Shown here: piece by piece, positions 1 to 11,154 of the stretch | Numbering within the stretch: position 1 is the first letter of the stretch | How the letters are laid out: every line of letters begins with the position of its first letter | Origin: Azolla caroliniana | Lineage: Eukaryota; Polypodiophyta | NCBI GenBank assembly: GCA_043228905.1 | Contig: JBHGNT010000010.1 | Span: 13,764,001 to 13,828,000 of the forward strand | Length of the DNA stretch: 64,000 nucleotides | Direction of reading: 5' to 3' | Notes under the pieces: model-generated | Told to the model about the DNA's origin: nothing | Seen by the model: the letters and a program-made list of their open reading frames with translations, nothing else | The model's database searches: none | Translations under genes and position numbers: made by a program

Positions 1-803
1 ACCGCGGGGAGTTGGACGCCGAAGAGGCCGAGGAGCTGTTCGACCGGTTAGGGGTCAAGCTCTCGCTCACCACAGCGTACAATCCGGAGGCGAACGGGAA
101 GGTGGAGCGCGGACACGGACCGATCGTTAAAGCGCTAGTCCATGCATGCGGAGGCCAGGTCAGGAACTAGCCACAGCTGTTACCTTATGCCTTGTGGGCG
201 GACAGGACAACACACAGTTCGGTAATAGGGTTCATGCCGTCAGAGCTCATGTTCGGACAGAAGCCGATCATGCCGATGGAACGTACGATCTCCTCTTGGG
301 CGACAGTGGACTGGAGAGACGAGATGAGCCGGGAAGAACTGCTAGCGGCGCGTATACGGCAGCTCGAGCGGAGGCCAGAGGACGTGGAACAAGCGGCGGA
401 GAGGATGAAGAACAAAGCCCGGTTCGATCGAACGCACCGGCTCCGACCTAAGAAAATCGAGGAAGGCGACTGGGTGCTAGTCTACGACAGCAGCCTCGAC
501 AACCAGCACCGAGCAACACGGAAGTTTGCGAAGCGGTGGTTCGGGCCTTACGTAGTAACGAGCGCCAACGACAACGGGACGTATCACCTGGCGGAACTCG
601 ACGGTACGAGGTTGGCGATGCCGGTAGCAGGGAAGCGGATCAAAGACGACGACGAACCGGATCTAAGAGGCCTGGACAACGAAGACGAACAATCCGAAAC
701 GGAGGACAAACCGATGGACGAAGAAACGGAACCCGGGCCGGTTTCTTCAACCAGAACCCAATTTTGGCGCATACCGGTGGATGCACGGTTAGGTGGGGGC
801 GGA
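1..803 (+). pseudogene. G1-family Gypsy integrase, C-terminal part
   Basis: The segment aligns almost base for base with 13756-14583 of the complete G1 element. It begins just before the second catalytic Asp region (RGELD), then shows the Glu of DDE in NGKVERGHG and a C-terminal domain with RRWFGPYVV-like residues (here KRWFGPYVV) near 530-555. A TAG at 168-170 replaces a Trp codon that is TGG in the second copy. A short deletion near 400 removes about nine codons relative to that copy. The 5' part of the element lies outside the window. The frame runs on into the LTR and stops at 885-887. Confidence 0.85.
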
Positions 804-1452
804 TGTCGTGAAGAAAACCGTCCCTTGGTGCAATCGGTGCATAGCGCTCGTGAACCGGCTCTTCACGTGTGCGCACCCTTAATGTAAATAATAGGGAATT
901 AAGTACAAAGGCATATCCGAGAAGTTAGATTCGGTGGGTGGGGAGTAAATGAGGGAGACGACTCCCTTCTTGAAGCTATAAAGGAGAGGGAGACGCAGGG
1001 GAGAAAGCATCACGCATTAAGGCGGACGAAGTGCTGTCAGACCGTAACCGAACGCTTCTCCTCTGTTCGTTCTCGATCGCTCTTCTCTACAGGGTTTCGA
1101 GAGGCTCGAGCTGCTTCGAGGAACGCCCGTGTGCTTCCGGCAGCACCTCCACCCTTTTCTCCCTTTCGTGCGCAGACAAACAGTCATCGACATCTGTTCG
1201 CCGGCCTGTTCGGTTGTAACCGCCCACGCGCTTTGTTGTGTATTTGTGATTCGTTAATATACAAACTTTCGTGTCTCTCTGTCTCCGTGTCCATTCGTGT
1301 TCTCTGCGTTGACGGACCGTGTCCCTGTGTTCTTTGCTCATACGTAACCGGTCGTCTCTCTCTTTCTCTTTCCCCTCCTATCACCTGCTCTTCGGTTCAA
1401 GACCCCGGTGGTCCCGCCTCGTTTCTCCACGCACGCGCGTAGTAACGCGACA
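804..1452 (+). repeat. 3' LTR of G1-family Gypsy (copy 1)
   Basis: The LTR starts TGTCGTGAAG directly after the purine tract AGGTGGGGGCGGA and ends in GCGACA. It shares blocks with the LTRs at 8264-8874 and 14584-15194, including the core around 'TCGGTTGTAACCG' and CCTGTTCGG. It is flanked on the right by Copia reverse-transcriptase coding sequence, so the element landed inside a Copia pol gene. Short ORFs in it (1031-1442) are LTR reading frames, not genes. Confidence 0.8.
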
Positions 1453-2935
1453 CCGGCTGAAGAAGTCGTTGTACGGCCTGGCGCAAGCCCCTCGAACTTG
1501 GAATGTGAAGATCACGCACCGGTTGCGTAAGATGGGGTTTGTGGCCTCCAAATCGGACTCTTCACTGTTCATCCGGCAAGGCCCAACCGGTCCGGTATGT
1601 ATACTACTGTATGTTGATGATCTAGTCATCACCGGACCGGGTGTTCCAGAAATCAACCATGTCAAGTCCCAGTTGTCAGACGCATTTGAGATGAAGGATC
1701 TGGGGGACCTTCATTATTTTCTTGGGATCGAGGTGATCCGAACCCCGGACGACACATTGCTCTCACAATGACATTACGTCTTGAATATGTTGTACAAGTT
1801 CGGCATGACAGAATGCCGACCTGTATCCACACCCCTAGACCGGAACCAGAAGCTTCGTCCCAACTTCGGACCGGCCTGCAACGAGCAACGGTTCCAACAA
1901 ATTTTCGGAAGCCTTATTTACTTGACTATCACACGACCCGACATCAGCTATCCGGTCGGAATGATAAGTCAGTTCATGCAGAAGCCGACCGTGGAGCACC
2001 TTCAGTGCGCGCAACGGATATTGCAGTATGTCAGCGGCACCAAGGACCGGGCACTGTTATACCGACGGGGTATAACCGAAGAGCTCGTCGGTTACACGGA
2101 TGCCGATTGGGTTGGCGATGCATCAGATCGCCGATCAACCTCTGGTTACATGTTTTCCCTAGGTAGCGCGGCTATTGCGTGGAGTAGCAAAAAGCAGCCA
2201 ACAGTTGCTCTGTCGAGCACTGAGGCTGAGTATCGGGGCGCTACCATTGCCACCTGTGAAGCCATTTGGCTTTGACGACTGCTACAAGACATACGGATCG
2301 AGGTATTGACCCCGATTCTGGTCTACTGCGACAACATTAGCAGCATGCAACTCACCAAGAACCCCGTATTCCATGCTCGCACAAAACACGTAGAAGTGCA
2401 CTATCACTTCGTGCGTGAGCGTGTCCTGAGTGGTGAGGTTGAACTTCGGTATGTTCATACGGATCAACAAGTTGCCGACATCTTCACCAAACCACTCGGC
2501 TCAGACAAGTTGCAGCACTTCACCGAAATGCTTGGTGTTCAGCATCTCGACGTGCCACACTTGAGGGGGAGAACGGGCAAAGGCAAAGAGACTGCCGATT
2601 GCGCCGGTGAGGGAAGAACAGAAGGCGGCAGAGTCAAGAAGGACAGAGCCGACCGAAGGAAGAAGGCCAAGACCCGGACATGGTCCGATGTGGTGAAGGG
2701 CTTGGAACCAAAAGACAAATCGGGAGCAACCAATTCGGACAAGAGCTGGAACAAATCGGAGACAGTCGATTCGGTTCAACAGACAGATTCGGAAGAACCG
2801 GATCAATTCAAGGCCAAGCAGACACGGATGCAGTGGAAGTCGATGCCATCGCGGAGGAACCGACAGATCGACAAGCGCCGGAGTCATAGCAGCGAAGGAG
2901 TTGAGAGGGGCCTATTGAGCAGACATACCGACTGA
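1453..2935 (+). pseudogene. Copia-B pol: RT second half, RNase H and basic C-terminal tail
   Basis: One frame runs from [13 protein letters not shown] through the RT active site LLYVDDLVITG (near 1605-1635), MKDLGDLHYFLGIEV and a complete Ty1/copia RNase H (DADWVGDASDRRSTSGY, SSTEAEY, YCDNISS, ADIFTKPL). In-frame TGA codons at 1769-1771 and 2273-2275 both sit where relatives have Arg or Lys codons. After the RNase H comes a charged tail of about 130 residues (2560-2935) rich in K, R, S, D and E, with a KTRTWSDVVKGL motif shared by Copia-M. The 5' half was separated by the G1 insertion. Confidence 0.85.
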
Positions 2936-3097
2936 GAAGATCGAGGCATGCAGAACAAGAGGGGTCACAACAAACAGAACTGGACCGGACGAAGAGCGCG
3001 AGCAAGGCGGAGCGACGCCAGGAGAAGTCGGTTGGAAGAACCGACTACCACAGAGACTGACACTAGGATCCAACCTCAAGTTGAGCTTGAGGGGGAG
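2936..3097 (+). other. Copia-B 3' untranslated region with polypurine tract
   Basis: This noncoding stretch lies between the pol stop and the LTR. It ends in a purine tract (GAGGGGGAG, about 3089-3097) immediately before the LTR start, the expected plus-strand primer of Copia elements. It also contains CTCAAGTTGAGCTTGAGG, a small inverted repeat just before the tract that recurs in Copia-E (18476-18500, reverse strand). Confidence 0.6.
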
Positions 3098-3494
3098 TGT
3101 TGTGTGGCAAGCTCAACTGGAGTCGGATCGGCTGAATAAGCCTTAGCCGGTAAGCTGTGAGAAACCTAGCCAGCAAGCAACAGAGCCGGTGAGCTGGGGA
3201 GCCGGTTACCCGGATCCAATCAGTAACTGGAAGCCTAGTATTAGTGTAGACTACTAGGCAATTATAGTCTCGTAGTAAGTGTCAGATGCTCGTGTGAGCA
3301 TTGAAGTACGCGGTACTTCTGTCAGTACCACGAGGACTTGTATAAATAATGCTACTGAGCATAGTTGTATGCACAGAGTAATTATATCATTTTTTAATAT
3401 AGCTTTTACGTTGTGCTCTCTTTGTCTCTCCCGCGTACTCTGTGTATTCCCTACTTTCTTTGTTTTCTAACGCTTCCGCAAGTAATCGTTTACA
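3098..3494 (+). repeat. 3' LTR of Copia-B
   Basis: The LTR starts TGTTGTGTGGCAAGCTC and ends CGTTTACA, the same terminal blocks as the Copia-C LTR on the opposite strand. A TATA-like ACTTGTATAAATA lies near 3340. Sequence right of 3494 changes abruptly to reverse-oriented Copia-C pol (the GSLIYL region), so Copia-B inserted into Copia-C. The other flank is outside the window. Confidence 0.75.
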
Positions 3495-6143
3495 ATAAGG
3501 CTTTCGATGATTTGTCGGAACCGCTTCTCATCGCAAGCCTGTCTGGAGTCGGGACAAAGCTTCTGGTTCCGATCCAGGGGTGTGGAGATCGGTTGGCATT
3601 GCGTCAGGCCGAAATTGTACAACATATTCAACACATAGTGTCTTTGTGAGAGCAATATGTCGTCAGGGGTTCGGATCACCTCGATCCCAAGAAAATAGTG
3701 ACGGTCCCCCAAGTCCTTCATCTCAAATGCGTCCGACAGCTAGGACTTGACTCAGCTGATTTCATCGAGTCCGGGTCCGGTGATGACTAGATCATCAACA
3801 TACAACAAGATTCAAACCGGACCATTCGGACCTTGCCGGATGAACAACGAAGTGTCAGACTTGGAGGCCGCAAACCCCATCTCACACAACCGGTGCACGA
3901 TCTTTGCATTCCAAGTTCGGGGGGCTTGCTTCAGGCCATAAAGTGACTTCTTCAGCTGGCATACCGCCGACTTGTTCATCTCCGACTAAAAGTTGGGGGG
4001 TTGGGTCATAAAGACCTCTTCTTCAAGATTTCCTTGAAGAAATGCATTCTTCACGTCCAGCTAGTGAAGATGTCACCCCCTTGCCACAACAACCGCCAAC
4101 ACCACACAAACCGTCGTCATCTTCGTTACCGAAGCGAAGGTTTCGTCGTAGTCGATTCCGTGGGTCTGCGCATATCCCTTCGCCACTAACCGGGCCTTGT
4201 ACCGGTTAACTGAACCATTGGTATTGTACTTTACCTTGAACACCCACTTACATCTGATCGGTTTACAATGTCGGGGAGGGTCAACTAGGTCCCATGTGTC
4301 GTTGGCATCTAGTGCCCGCATTTCTTCCTTCATAGCGACACACCAATTTGCGTCCTTTGCCGCTTCTGCGTAGCTCTCCGGTTCACACACTTCCGCCACT
4401 TTGGTCATGTACGCATAATGATGCGCCATGTACTCATTGTACCTGTACCGCTTCACGGGGTTCTTCTGGCGGGAAGACCGGTGTAACTTGGTATTACCCG
4501 GTTTGGGGCCCTTCATGGCCAAGTTGGACTTCGTTCCCAAAGATCCGCCTTCATCCTTTCCGAAGTCGCATTCGCTTTGATCCAACTCAACTTTGCTAGT
4601 TTTGTATTCCGACATCTTCTTCTTCCCCTTCTCTTTGCGCGTGAACCGTCTCATCGGTTCCTTGCGCGGGGAGAGCATGACAGAGTCTCCACTACTCGTC
4701 GGTTCCTCATCAACAGGTCATCCCGACTCAACCAATAATCCGTTCCACTTAACCGAAATGATTCCGGACTCACATCTAGAGTCTTGAACCCTTCGTCTTC
4801 TAACTGGACCGGTTCAGGCTCACTAGCCTCATCCTTCGGTATCAGGTCGGGGTCGGAAGTCGGAGCCAATAAGGCATACCATGTTGTCGTCTCATCAAAT
4901 TCAACTTCTCGACTAACTCGGACCTGCTTCCCCTTTTGCTCATGCGAGTAACCGACCAGGATGCATTTCTCCGCCCTCGCATCCAACTTCCTTCGCTTCT
5001 TATCTGGCACATGCACATATGCAATGCTACCGAATATCCGAAGGTGTCTCAAATTCGGCTTGCGCCCGAAATACAGCTCATGTGCTGACACCTTGTCACC
5101 GATCCGGTTTTGGATGTAGACGGCTGTCCGGACCACCTCAGCCCCAGTAGAATTTGGGCATGCTCTTCTCCTCCAACATCACCCTTGCCGCGTCGATAAT
5201 CGATCGGTTCTTCCTTTCGGCCACACCGTTTTGCTCCGGTGTGTATCTACAGCTGAACTCTTTGCGAATTCCTTTTTGCTGTAGATAATTGTTGAATTGG
5301 CCAGAAAAATATTCTTTCCGCCATCCGACCGCAGGCACTTGATCTTCGTCTCCGTTTCCCATTCAACCAGGATTTGCAAGTTCCGGAAACACTCAAAGAC
5401 TTCACTCTTCCGCTTAATGAGGTAGATCCATGTGTGCGAGTTGTAGTCGTTGATGAAGGAGACGAAATACCGACTCCCGCCAAGACTAACGTTTTGTGCC
5501 GGTGCCCATACATCCGAATGGATTAAGTCAAGCTTGTGATGGCTCCGGTTTCGATCGGTGGGGAATGGAAGCCGGTGTTGCTTCCCAAGTTGGCAGGCTT
5601 CACAAATTCGGCCTTTCGGCAAACCGAAAACGACTTGTTTCGATTGCAGGTCTTGAAGCGTCCGATAATTGACAAGGCCGATCCGCTTGTGCCAGAGATC
5701 GATGTCCGATTCAATCTTCTGTCCTTTGGCGAGCAAAGCGGTGCCGACGTCATTGGTGTCGAGGATGAACATCCTCCCATCTCTGCGCCCTCTTCCTCGA
5801 TGAAGCACCTGAGGTGTGTAAACCGCACCTGCATCCCCTGGTCAATGATCTAGCTGACTACACCAGGTTCTTCGTGATAGTCAGAACGTGTAATACGTTC
5901 ATCAGCTTCCCCCTCTGTCTGACGTGGCTCAAAGGGACTTCTCCGACATGCACGATTGGGTGAGGAGTGTTGTCTCCGGTTTCGACGACTCCCGGTTGTT
6001 CCGGTTTCTCCAAGAAAGAGAAGAACTCTCTTTGGCTCGTCATGTGATTCAACACACCGGAATCAACGTACCAGACTTCCTCCGATTTGGAAGTGGTCTT
6101 CTTCATCGAGTTAGCCTTGTGTTTCATTACCAAGGCTGGCCCT
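3495..6143 (-). pseudogene. Copia-C pol: protease, integrase and RT (interrupted)
   Basis: Read on the minus strand from 6143 down, the order is: protease with EVWYVDSG (about 6080), GAG-pre-integrase (LWHKRIGLVNYRTLQ, CEACQLGKQHR), integrase core (SDVWAPAQ; RYTPEQNGVAERKNRSI), integrase C-terminal region (AHELYFGRKPNLRHLRIFGSIAYVHVP), then RT (WDLVDPPR, RYKARLVAKGYAQTHGIDYDETF) ending at the Copia-B breakpoint after RFRQIIESLI. At least five frameshifts or stops divide it, so it is dead. The RT second half, RNase H and 3' LTR lie beyond the left end of the window. Confidence 0.85.
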
Positions 6144-7097
6144 TTACCGACTGGCTTTTCCGGTTTTGGATCCTCTTGATCCTTTTGCGTAGTGCGAGTA
6201 TTGCCGGTTCTCTCTATCGGCCTTGCCGGATCCGGATTTTTCTGAATCAGCGCGCTTCTTCCAGCACTCACTTTCTCTATGGCCCTTTTTACCACAATAC
6301 CAACATTCCGTGTCGGCCTTTGCTTGTTGGCCTCCGGTGCCACCTTGACTCCCCCTGCTTGTGGAGGGTCCGGAACTGCTGTTGGCACGTTCTCTGTGTC
6401 TTCGGTCCTGCTCTTGCCGGCCGCTACCATTGCGAGCTAACCCACCTCGTCCACCACGCCCATGGGGTCGATCCGCCTCCATGTACAACATTCGGCTATC
6501 GGTTGGTGCACTTGTTGACGCACCGGCGTGGTTCTCCTCTACAAGGAGCATCGACTGTAAGTCGAAAAATGACGGCGTATTCTCCCTTGTACATACCGTT
6601 GTTCAGAACGCACTGAACTTAGACGCTAGGCCCCCAAGACCGATCTGCACCATCTCATCTTCCTCTACAGTGACGCTGATAGAGGCAAGTGAGTCACGGA
6701 TCTCTTTGATTTAGGCCATGTAATCGGTTACCGACATGTCCTTTTGTCGGACATTGCTCAACACCTGTCGGAGTTGCAGCTTCTGGGCCGTAGTGCTTGC
6801 CGCAAAAACCTTCTTCAAGTTTCCCCAAGCTTCTTTTGGCGTCTTGGCATCTCTGACATGGCTCAGCAGTTGGTCTCCGACACTGGACGCAAAGCAGTAC
6901 ATCACTCTACTTGCCGCCTGTTCCCACACTAGGAAGTCCTTGTGTGCCGCATCAGGTGTTTTGTCGTTAGCTCCGTCGACATAGCTCCAGTAACCATGCC
7001 CAAGCAAGTACTGGTGCATCTTGTATGACCAAGATGAATAGTTGGATCTGTCAAGCTCCCCCACCGGGAGCGAGCTAGCCATTCCTCTGTTCATCAC
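6144..7097 (-). pseudogene. Copia-C gag
   Basis: The start codon at 7097 gives a UBN2/retrotrans-gag type protein (MASSLPVGELDRSNYSSWSY, WSYVDGAND, KEAWGNLKKVF). A TAA at 6711-6713 replaces a Lys-like codon. A CCHC knuckle, CWYCGKKGHRESEC, lies near 6270. It closely parallels Copia-E gag (22826 downwards). A frameshift near 6200 separates it from the protease frame. Gag would form the cytoplasmic virus-like particle and package element RNA. Confidence 0.85.
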
Positions 7098-7174
7098 TTC
7101 TCTTTCTGTTCTTACCTGGTCTTAGGGTTTGTCTTCAAATGTTGATGTCGGCTGCAGAGGTTCTCAACCCTCGC

Positions 7175-7186
7175 GCTCTGATACCA
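7175..7186 (-). promoter_or_regulatory. Copia-C primer-binding site (initiator Met tRNA)
   Basis: Reverse-strand TGGTATCAGAGC lies a few bases inside the LTR end. It is the standard plant Copia primer-binding site complementary to the 3' end of initiator methionine tRNA. Confidence 0.85.
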
Positions 7187-7191
7187 TACCA

Positions 7192-7796
7192 TGTAAACGA
7201 AGTTGCAAAAGAGTTAGACAACTGGCTTGGACGGATAACAAGAGAGAGAGAGAGAGATTAACACACAGAGTGTATGCGGGAGAGACAGAGAATGAGCAGA
7301 ACGTTCAAAATCTATTGCAAAACAATAATAGTTCTTTGTACATACAATGTGCTTAACAACACTATTTATACAATTCCTAAGAGGACTAACAGAAGTACGG
7401 TGTACTTCAATGCTCGCACGAGCGTCTGACACTAACTACGAGAAATTAACTACCTAGTAGTCTAGATTGCTACTAGGCTTCCGGTTACTGCTGGATCCGG
7501 CTAACCGGCTCCCAAGCTCACCGGCTCACCGATCCGGCTCATCCTTCTGGATGCCGTTCGAACCTGTAAAGCCAACAAAAATCTTCGATCCTGGGAGAAG
7601 CCGTATGAGGCGGAAGCTTCACGTACGGTTTTGAAGCCGAGCCTTTCCAGCAGCAATGGAGCGGCTTAGGTACCGATATGATGATTGGTTTAGGCACCAA
7701 TTTTCGGGCCAATTCCCTTTCAATGCTACCCAAAAATGAAATTCTAGCTCAGGCTTATTCAGCCGATCCGGATCCAATTGAGCTTGCCGCTCAACA
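7192..7796 (-). repeat. 5' LTR of Copia-C, carrying a foreign insertion
   Basis: On the minus strand the LTR begins TGTTGAGCGGCAAGCTC (ending at 7796) and ends CGTTTACA at 7192. It is collinear with the Copia-B LTR except for about 210 bp of unrelated mitochondrial-type sequence (about 7540-7752). A GA/TC run lies near 7240-7256, and a TATA-like TTGTATAAATA lies near 7362-7374. Gypsy-D sequence starts at 7797. Confidence 0.75.
7540..7752 (+). pseudogene. nad5: Mitochondrial nad5-like fragment: group II intron end plus exon (NUMT)
   Basis: At about 7596-7632 is a group II intron domain V-like hairpin (AGCCGT...GAGGC-GGAA-GCTTC-ACGTACGGTT). A domain VI-like stem follows, and then exon sequence (about 7675-7752) translating to [20 protein letters not shown]. 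From memory this resembles the conserved plant NADH dehydrogenase subunit 5 segment with W at the R position. CGG at that Trp site is what a plant mitochondrial gene looks like before C-to-U editing, so the piece came from DNA rather than edited mRNA. It has been spliced into the Copia-C LTR. Confidence 0.65.
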
Positions 7797-8263
7797 GACA
7801 CTAAACGTAGAAGAAATTAATATGTTGGAAGGTCTGGAGGATACATAGGTGGAAGCGTACCTCGACGAAAACCCGCGGATAATATCATTATTCGAAATTG
7901 ACGGCCTCGAGGCCGTTAGTGAGTACGCCCCAGGAAGAGGAATACGAACCTGACCCCGCGTCTATGTTGGAGCTAAGCAGAGCATGAGAAGTGTTCAAGA
8001 AGGAAATGGAAATCTCGCGATGGGTTACCGCGTTTACATTGGAGGAGATTAATGTCGGAACCACGAAGGTTCCACGGTTTCTCTCAATCGCCAAATGAGA
8101 AAATGGCCATGATGGAGCTACTCTAGGAATTTAAGGATGTCTTCGCCTGGTTCCATGAAGACATGAAAGGGCTAGACCCGAAATTTTATCAACACAAGAT
8201 TAACTTAGCCACATATGCGAAACCGATGCAGCAGAGACGCTATCGCATGAACCCAAATTACGT
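7797..8263 (+). pseudogene. Gypsy-D pol, segment 1 (before RT)
   Basis: This is degenerate coding sequence with several stops. The last 150 bases read FKDVFAWFHEDMKGLD and then a QHKINL...QQRRYRMNPNY stretch, the linker and first RT segment typical of plant Gypsy elements. The frame is cut by the G1 insertion at 8263/8264 and resumes at 15195 in the same reading frame, with ACGT present on both sides. Confidence 0.75.
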
Positions 8264-8874
8264 TGTCGTGAAGAAAACCGTCCACAAGCGGAATCGGTGC
8301 ACAGGAGCGTAGGAACCGGCTCTTCTCGAATGTTGTCCATAGAAGATCCTAGGCGGGTAGATTTAGTGGGTAGGAAGTAAAGGGGAAACGACTCCTTCCT
8401 TGCCTATAAAAGGGAGGGAGACGAGAAGGGTGGGGGATCGCGCAGAGTCGAGGACGAAGTGCTGTCGGTTTGCGTGCGAAGGCTTCTCTCTCTCTCTCTG
8501 GTTCGCAGACTCCATAGCTCCTTCTGTGCAGGTTTCGGGAGGCTCGCGCTGCTCTGAGGAATGCCCGAGTGCTTCCGGCAGCACCTCCAACCTACTCCTT
8601 CCTTTCTGTGCGTTTACGAACAGGTATCGGCATCTGTTCGCCGGCCTGTTCGGTTGTAACCGACTTCGTGTTTTGTTGTCTGTCTTTGTTAATACATACA
8701 TACATTCGTGCCTCTCTGTGTCGTTGTCCCACTCGCGTCTTTGTGTCGAAGGGCCGTGTCCCTGTGAATTTACTCTCACATGTAGTGGGTCTCTTTTCTT
8801 TTCTCTCTTGCTCTTTGGTATAGGACCCCCGAGGTCCCGCCTCATTCCACGCATCCGCGAGGAATACCTCAACA
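8264..8874 (+). repeat. 5' LTR of G1
   Basis: It runs TGTCGTGAAG to CTCAACA. A promoter-like TGCCTATAAAAGGGAGG lies at 8402-8418, about 140 bases into the LTR. A TC run lies near 8490-8510. It matches 14584-15194 without gaps. Confidence 0.9.
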
Positions 8875-8877
8875 TCT

Positions 8878-8895
8878 TGGTGAACCCGACGTGAA
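8878..8895 (+). promoter_or_regulatory. G1 primer-binding site matching Trp tRNA
   Basis: TGGTGAACCCGACGTGAA begins 3 bases after the LTR. As I recall the plant tRNA-Trp sequence, its 3' end (TTCACGTCGGGTTCA plus CCA) is the exact complement over 18 nt. Gypsy-J at 34795 carries the same site with one change. Confidence 0.75.
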
Positions 8896-8917
8896 GGAGG
8901 CGGCAGAAGAGCAGAAG

Positions 8918-10234
8918 ATGAAAGGGTCGGATCTTGCAGAGGCCATGGCTTCGGCCGTGGATCGGATACTGAGCGCACGCGAGGGCTCCGACGCCCTCGA
9001 CAGAGCCATTGAGGCGGTCGTCGGTACGATCGGCCGGTTCAGCGGAAAGGATGCCACAAAGTATTTGGCGTCCGACGGGGCAGAAATGCTGATGCGGGAC
9101 ATTCTGGAAGAGAGGCGTCTTGCCGGGTTTCCTCGAGTGGCGATGCCGAGCATCCATGCGGAGGTGCTCGAGGTGCGGGCGGAGAGCCGTACCTGAGAGG
9201 AGTTCGAAGGCCGACTCCTGGAAAAATACGGGTTGGACGACGCGCTCCGGCTTTCGAAACGAGACTTCATGGAAAGGGTGGAGTCCCCCGGCAAGGGAAG
9301 AAACGCGTCGGCACTCCTCCGGGAGTTCGAAGAACGCTTTGCGCGCCTTTCGGCGCTTGACCGAACCGTTCTGGATACGAGCCGGGTCCTATTGTTCGTC
9401 AAGTCGGTGGACGAGCGGGACAGAGATCAAGTCGGCTCCTTGCTGGAAACCGAAGACGGGCTGACAACCGACTGGGCTGCGCTTAAGAGAGTCTGTGGCC
9501 GTTTCGACAAACGGCGAGAATGGGCTGACAACGGGGCGGCCGGTGCGGGCTCTTTCACAACAAGGAGGCTTGAACCGGCCCTGCAAGTGCGAAGGGAAGA
9601 AACCCGGGAACGGCTCGAAACCGGTCCGGCTTCGACCGGCATGGTCAATGGCTCGTCCGGAGGAGCAGCGCTGGAGGAGTTGACGCGGGCGATAAAGGAT
9701 CTCCAGATCGCCCAGACTCGAAGGGAAGGCGGCGAACCGGCTCGTGACCGACGGCTGGCGGCGGGGAACAGGTGCATGTGGTGCGACGAGGTCGGCCACA
9801 TTCGGAAGGACTGCGGCGATTTCGCAGAGGCGTTGAGGAACCGGGTGCACGCTGGCAACACCAGGAGGGCCCTGAACCGAAACGACGGGCGAGGAGGTAT
9901 GAAGAGACTGATGGAAGAGGCAGCGGCCCGACACGTAGAGGCCATCCACTACTCGGCGTCGGCCGGAATTCGGGTCGGGGGCAACGAGGCCCGAACAGAG
10001 GGCAAAGACGGATTCTGGTTGGCAATGCTGGAAGGTCTTGCCGGCGCACGACTAAGGAAAGATGAAACGGACCGCGCTGAGAGACGGGTCCGGGAAATAA
10101 CCGGGTGGAGCGATCCGGTCGAGGAGAAGACGGGCTTCGTAGAAGCCGCCTGCCGGAACTACGAGGCTCTGGTAGAAGACAAACGAGTGGGGAAAGCCGG
10201 AGCGGCCGGGCCCTCACAACGGTACGAGACCTGA
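8918..10234 (+). pseudogene. G1 gag
   Basis: The first ATG after the primer-binding site is at 8918. The frame is open to 10234 except for TGA at 9194-9196 (an Arg CGA site by context). It contains an Ala/Glu-rich N-terminal helical region, a capsid-like part and a CCHC zinc knuckle, CMWCDEVGHIRKDC (9773-9814). The capsid-like part (VLLFVKSVDERDRDQ) is shared with Gypsy-J (VLMFVKSIDWKERKA). The closing TGA at 10232 is probably also a mutated codon, because the same frame continues into the protease. Expected role: particle assembly and RNA packaging. Confidence 0.8.
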
Positions 10235-11020
10235 TTCGGGCAACGACGGAACGATGCCGGCGGGTCCAGCTCGCAAGATAACCCCAGGAAGGGCGGATAC
10301 CGACTGGGGACGGAGATAGAAAGGACTACGGACCTACGAAAGGTCCTAGAAGAACAGATCCTCGACAGCAAAGTGGAGCTGTCATTGCGAGAGGTGTTAG
10401 GGATCGCCAAGAAGGAGTTCCACGACTCCATTGTAGACCTGGTGAAACGGAAGAGGCTGTCGACGGAGACGGAACCGGAAAGACCGGTAGAGGTGCGGAC
10501 GACGCACATCGACGACTCGGCGTTGGCAGATGAGTGGGCGGAGAGCCACTATTCGAGGCCACACTGGGCCCGAGCGACCACGGAGACCCCGGTAAAGATC
10601 GGAGATGTTCAGGAACCGGTGGTGGCGTTGGTGGACCACGGTTCGGAAATAAACCTGATGTCCATGGACTTCTATAAGAAGGGGAAGTGGCCGATCAACA
10701 CCAAGCACGGGTGGAAGATATGGGCGGCGACGCGCGCCACCGAGGAACTGCATGGGGCCTGCCCGAACGTGCGAGTCAAGATCAGCGACGTCGAGATTGA
10801 CCAGCACTTCTTCGTACAGGAGACGTCTTCGCACCCGGTCATATTAGGTGAACCATACATCACGGCGGCGCGAATGGAGACCAAGGTGCTAGACAACGGT
10901 TCGGCCTACGCAAGGGTCAAAAGACAGGACGGGCGCCATTCGGTCCAATTTCTGACCGTGAGACAGAACCACGAGAGGAACCGCGAATCCCTCGGTGGCG
11001 AGAACCGGGAGGATTTTTAG
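10235..11020 (+). pseudogene. G1 aspartic protease region
   Basis: It is in the same frame as gag. The retropepsin motif is at 10630-10665 (ALVDHGSEINLMS), where the usual D-S/T-G triad reads D-H-G. Further on are VRVKI, FFVQE and a HPVILGEPYI segment that resembles the second conserved protease block (ILG). It starts after the TGA at 10232 and ends at a TAG at 11018, with pol resuming about 135 bases downstream in another frame. His at the triad position could be a family trait or a loss of activity; one copy cannot decide. Confidence 0.75.
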
Positions 11021-11154
11021 AGAGGGCTGCCAAGGCGTGGGGCCGAGACAGTCCGGACACTCGGGAAAGACCCCACAACTGTACGATAGAACCGAAACCG
11101 AAGAAACCTTGTACGATAGGTAGAAAATTCTGCTTCTCCGGCAACGGAGGGTGT

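Noticed and set aside
1031-1442. Several ORFs of 60-100 codons within 1031-1442
   Set aside because: They lie in an LTR, have no family resemblance and recur only because the LTRs are related.
8891-8917. GTG as start codon of G1 gag
   Set aside because: This is a eukaryotic element. The GTG lies inside the primer-binding site, and the first ATG in frame is at 8918.
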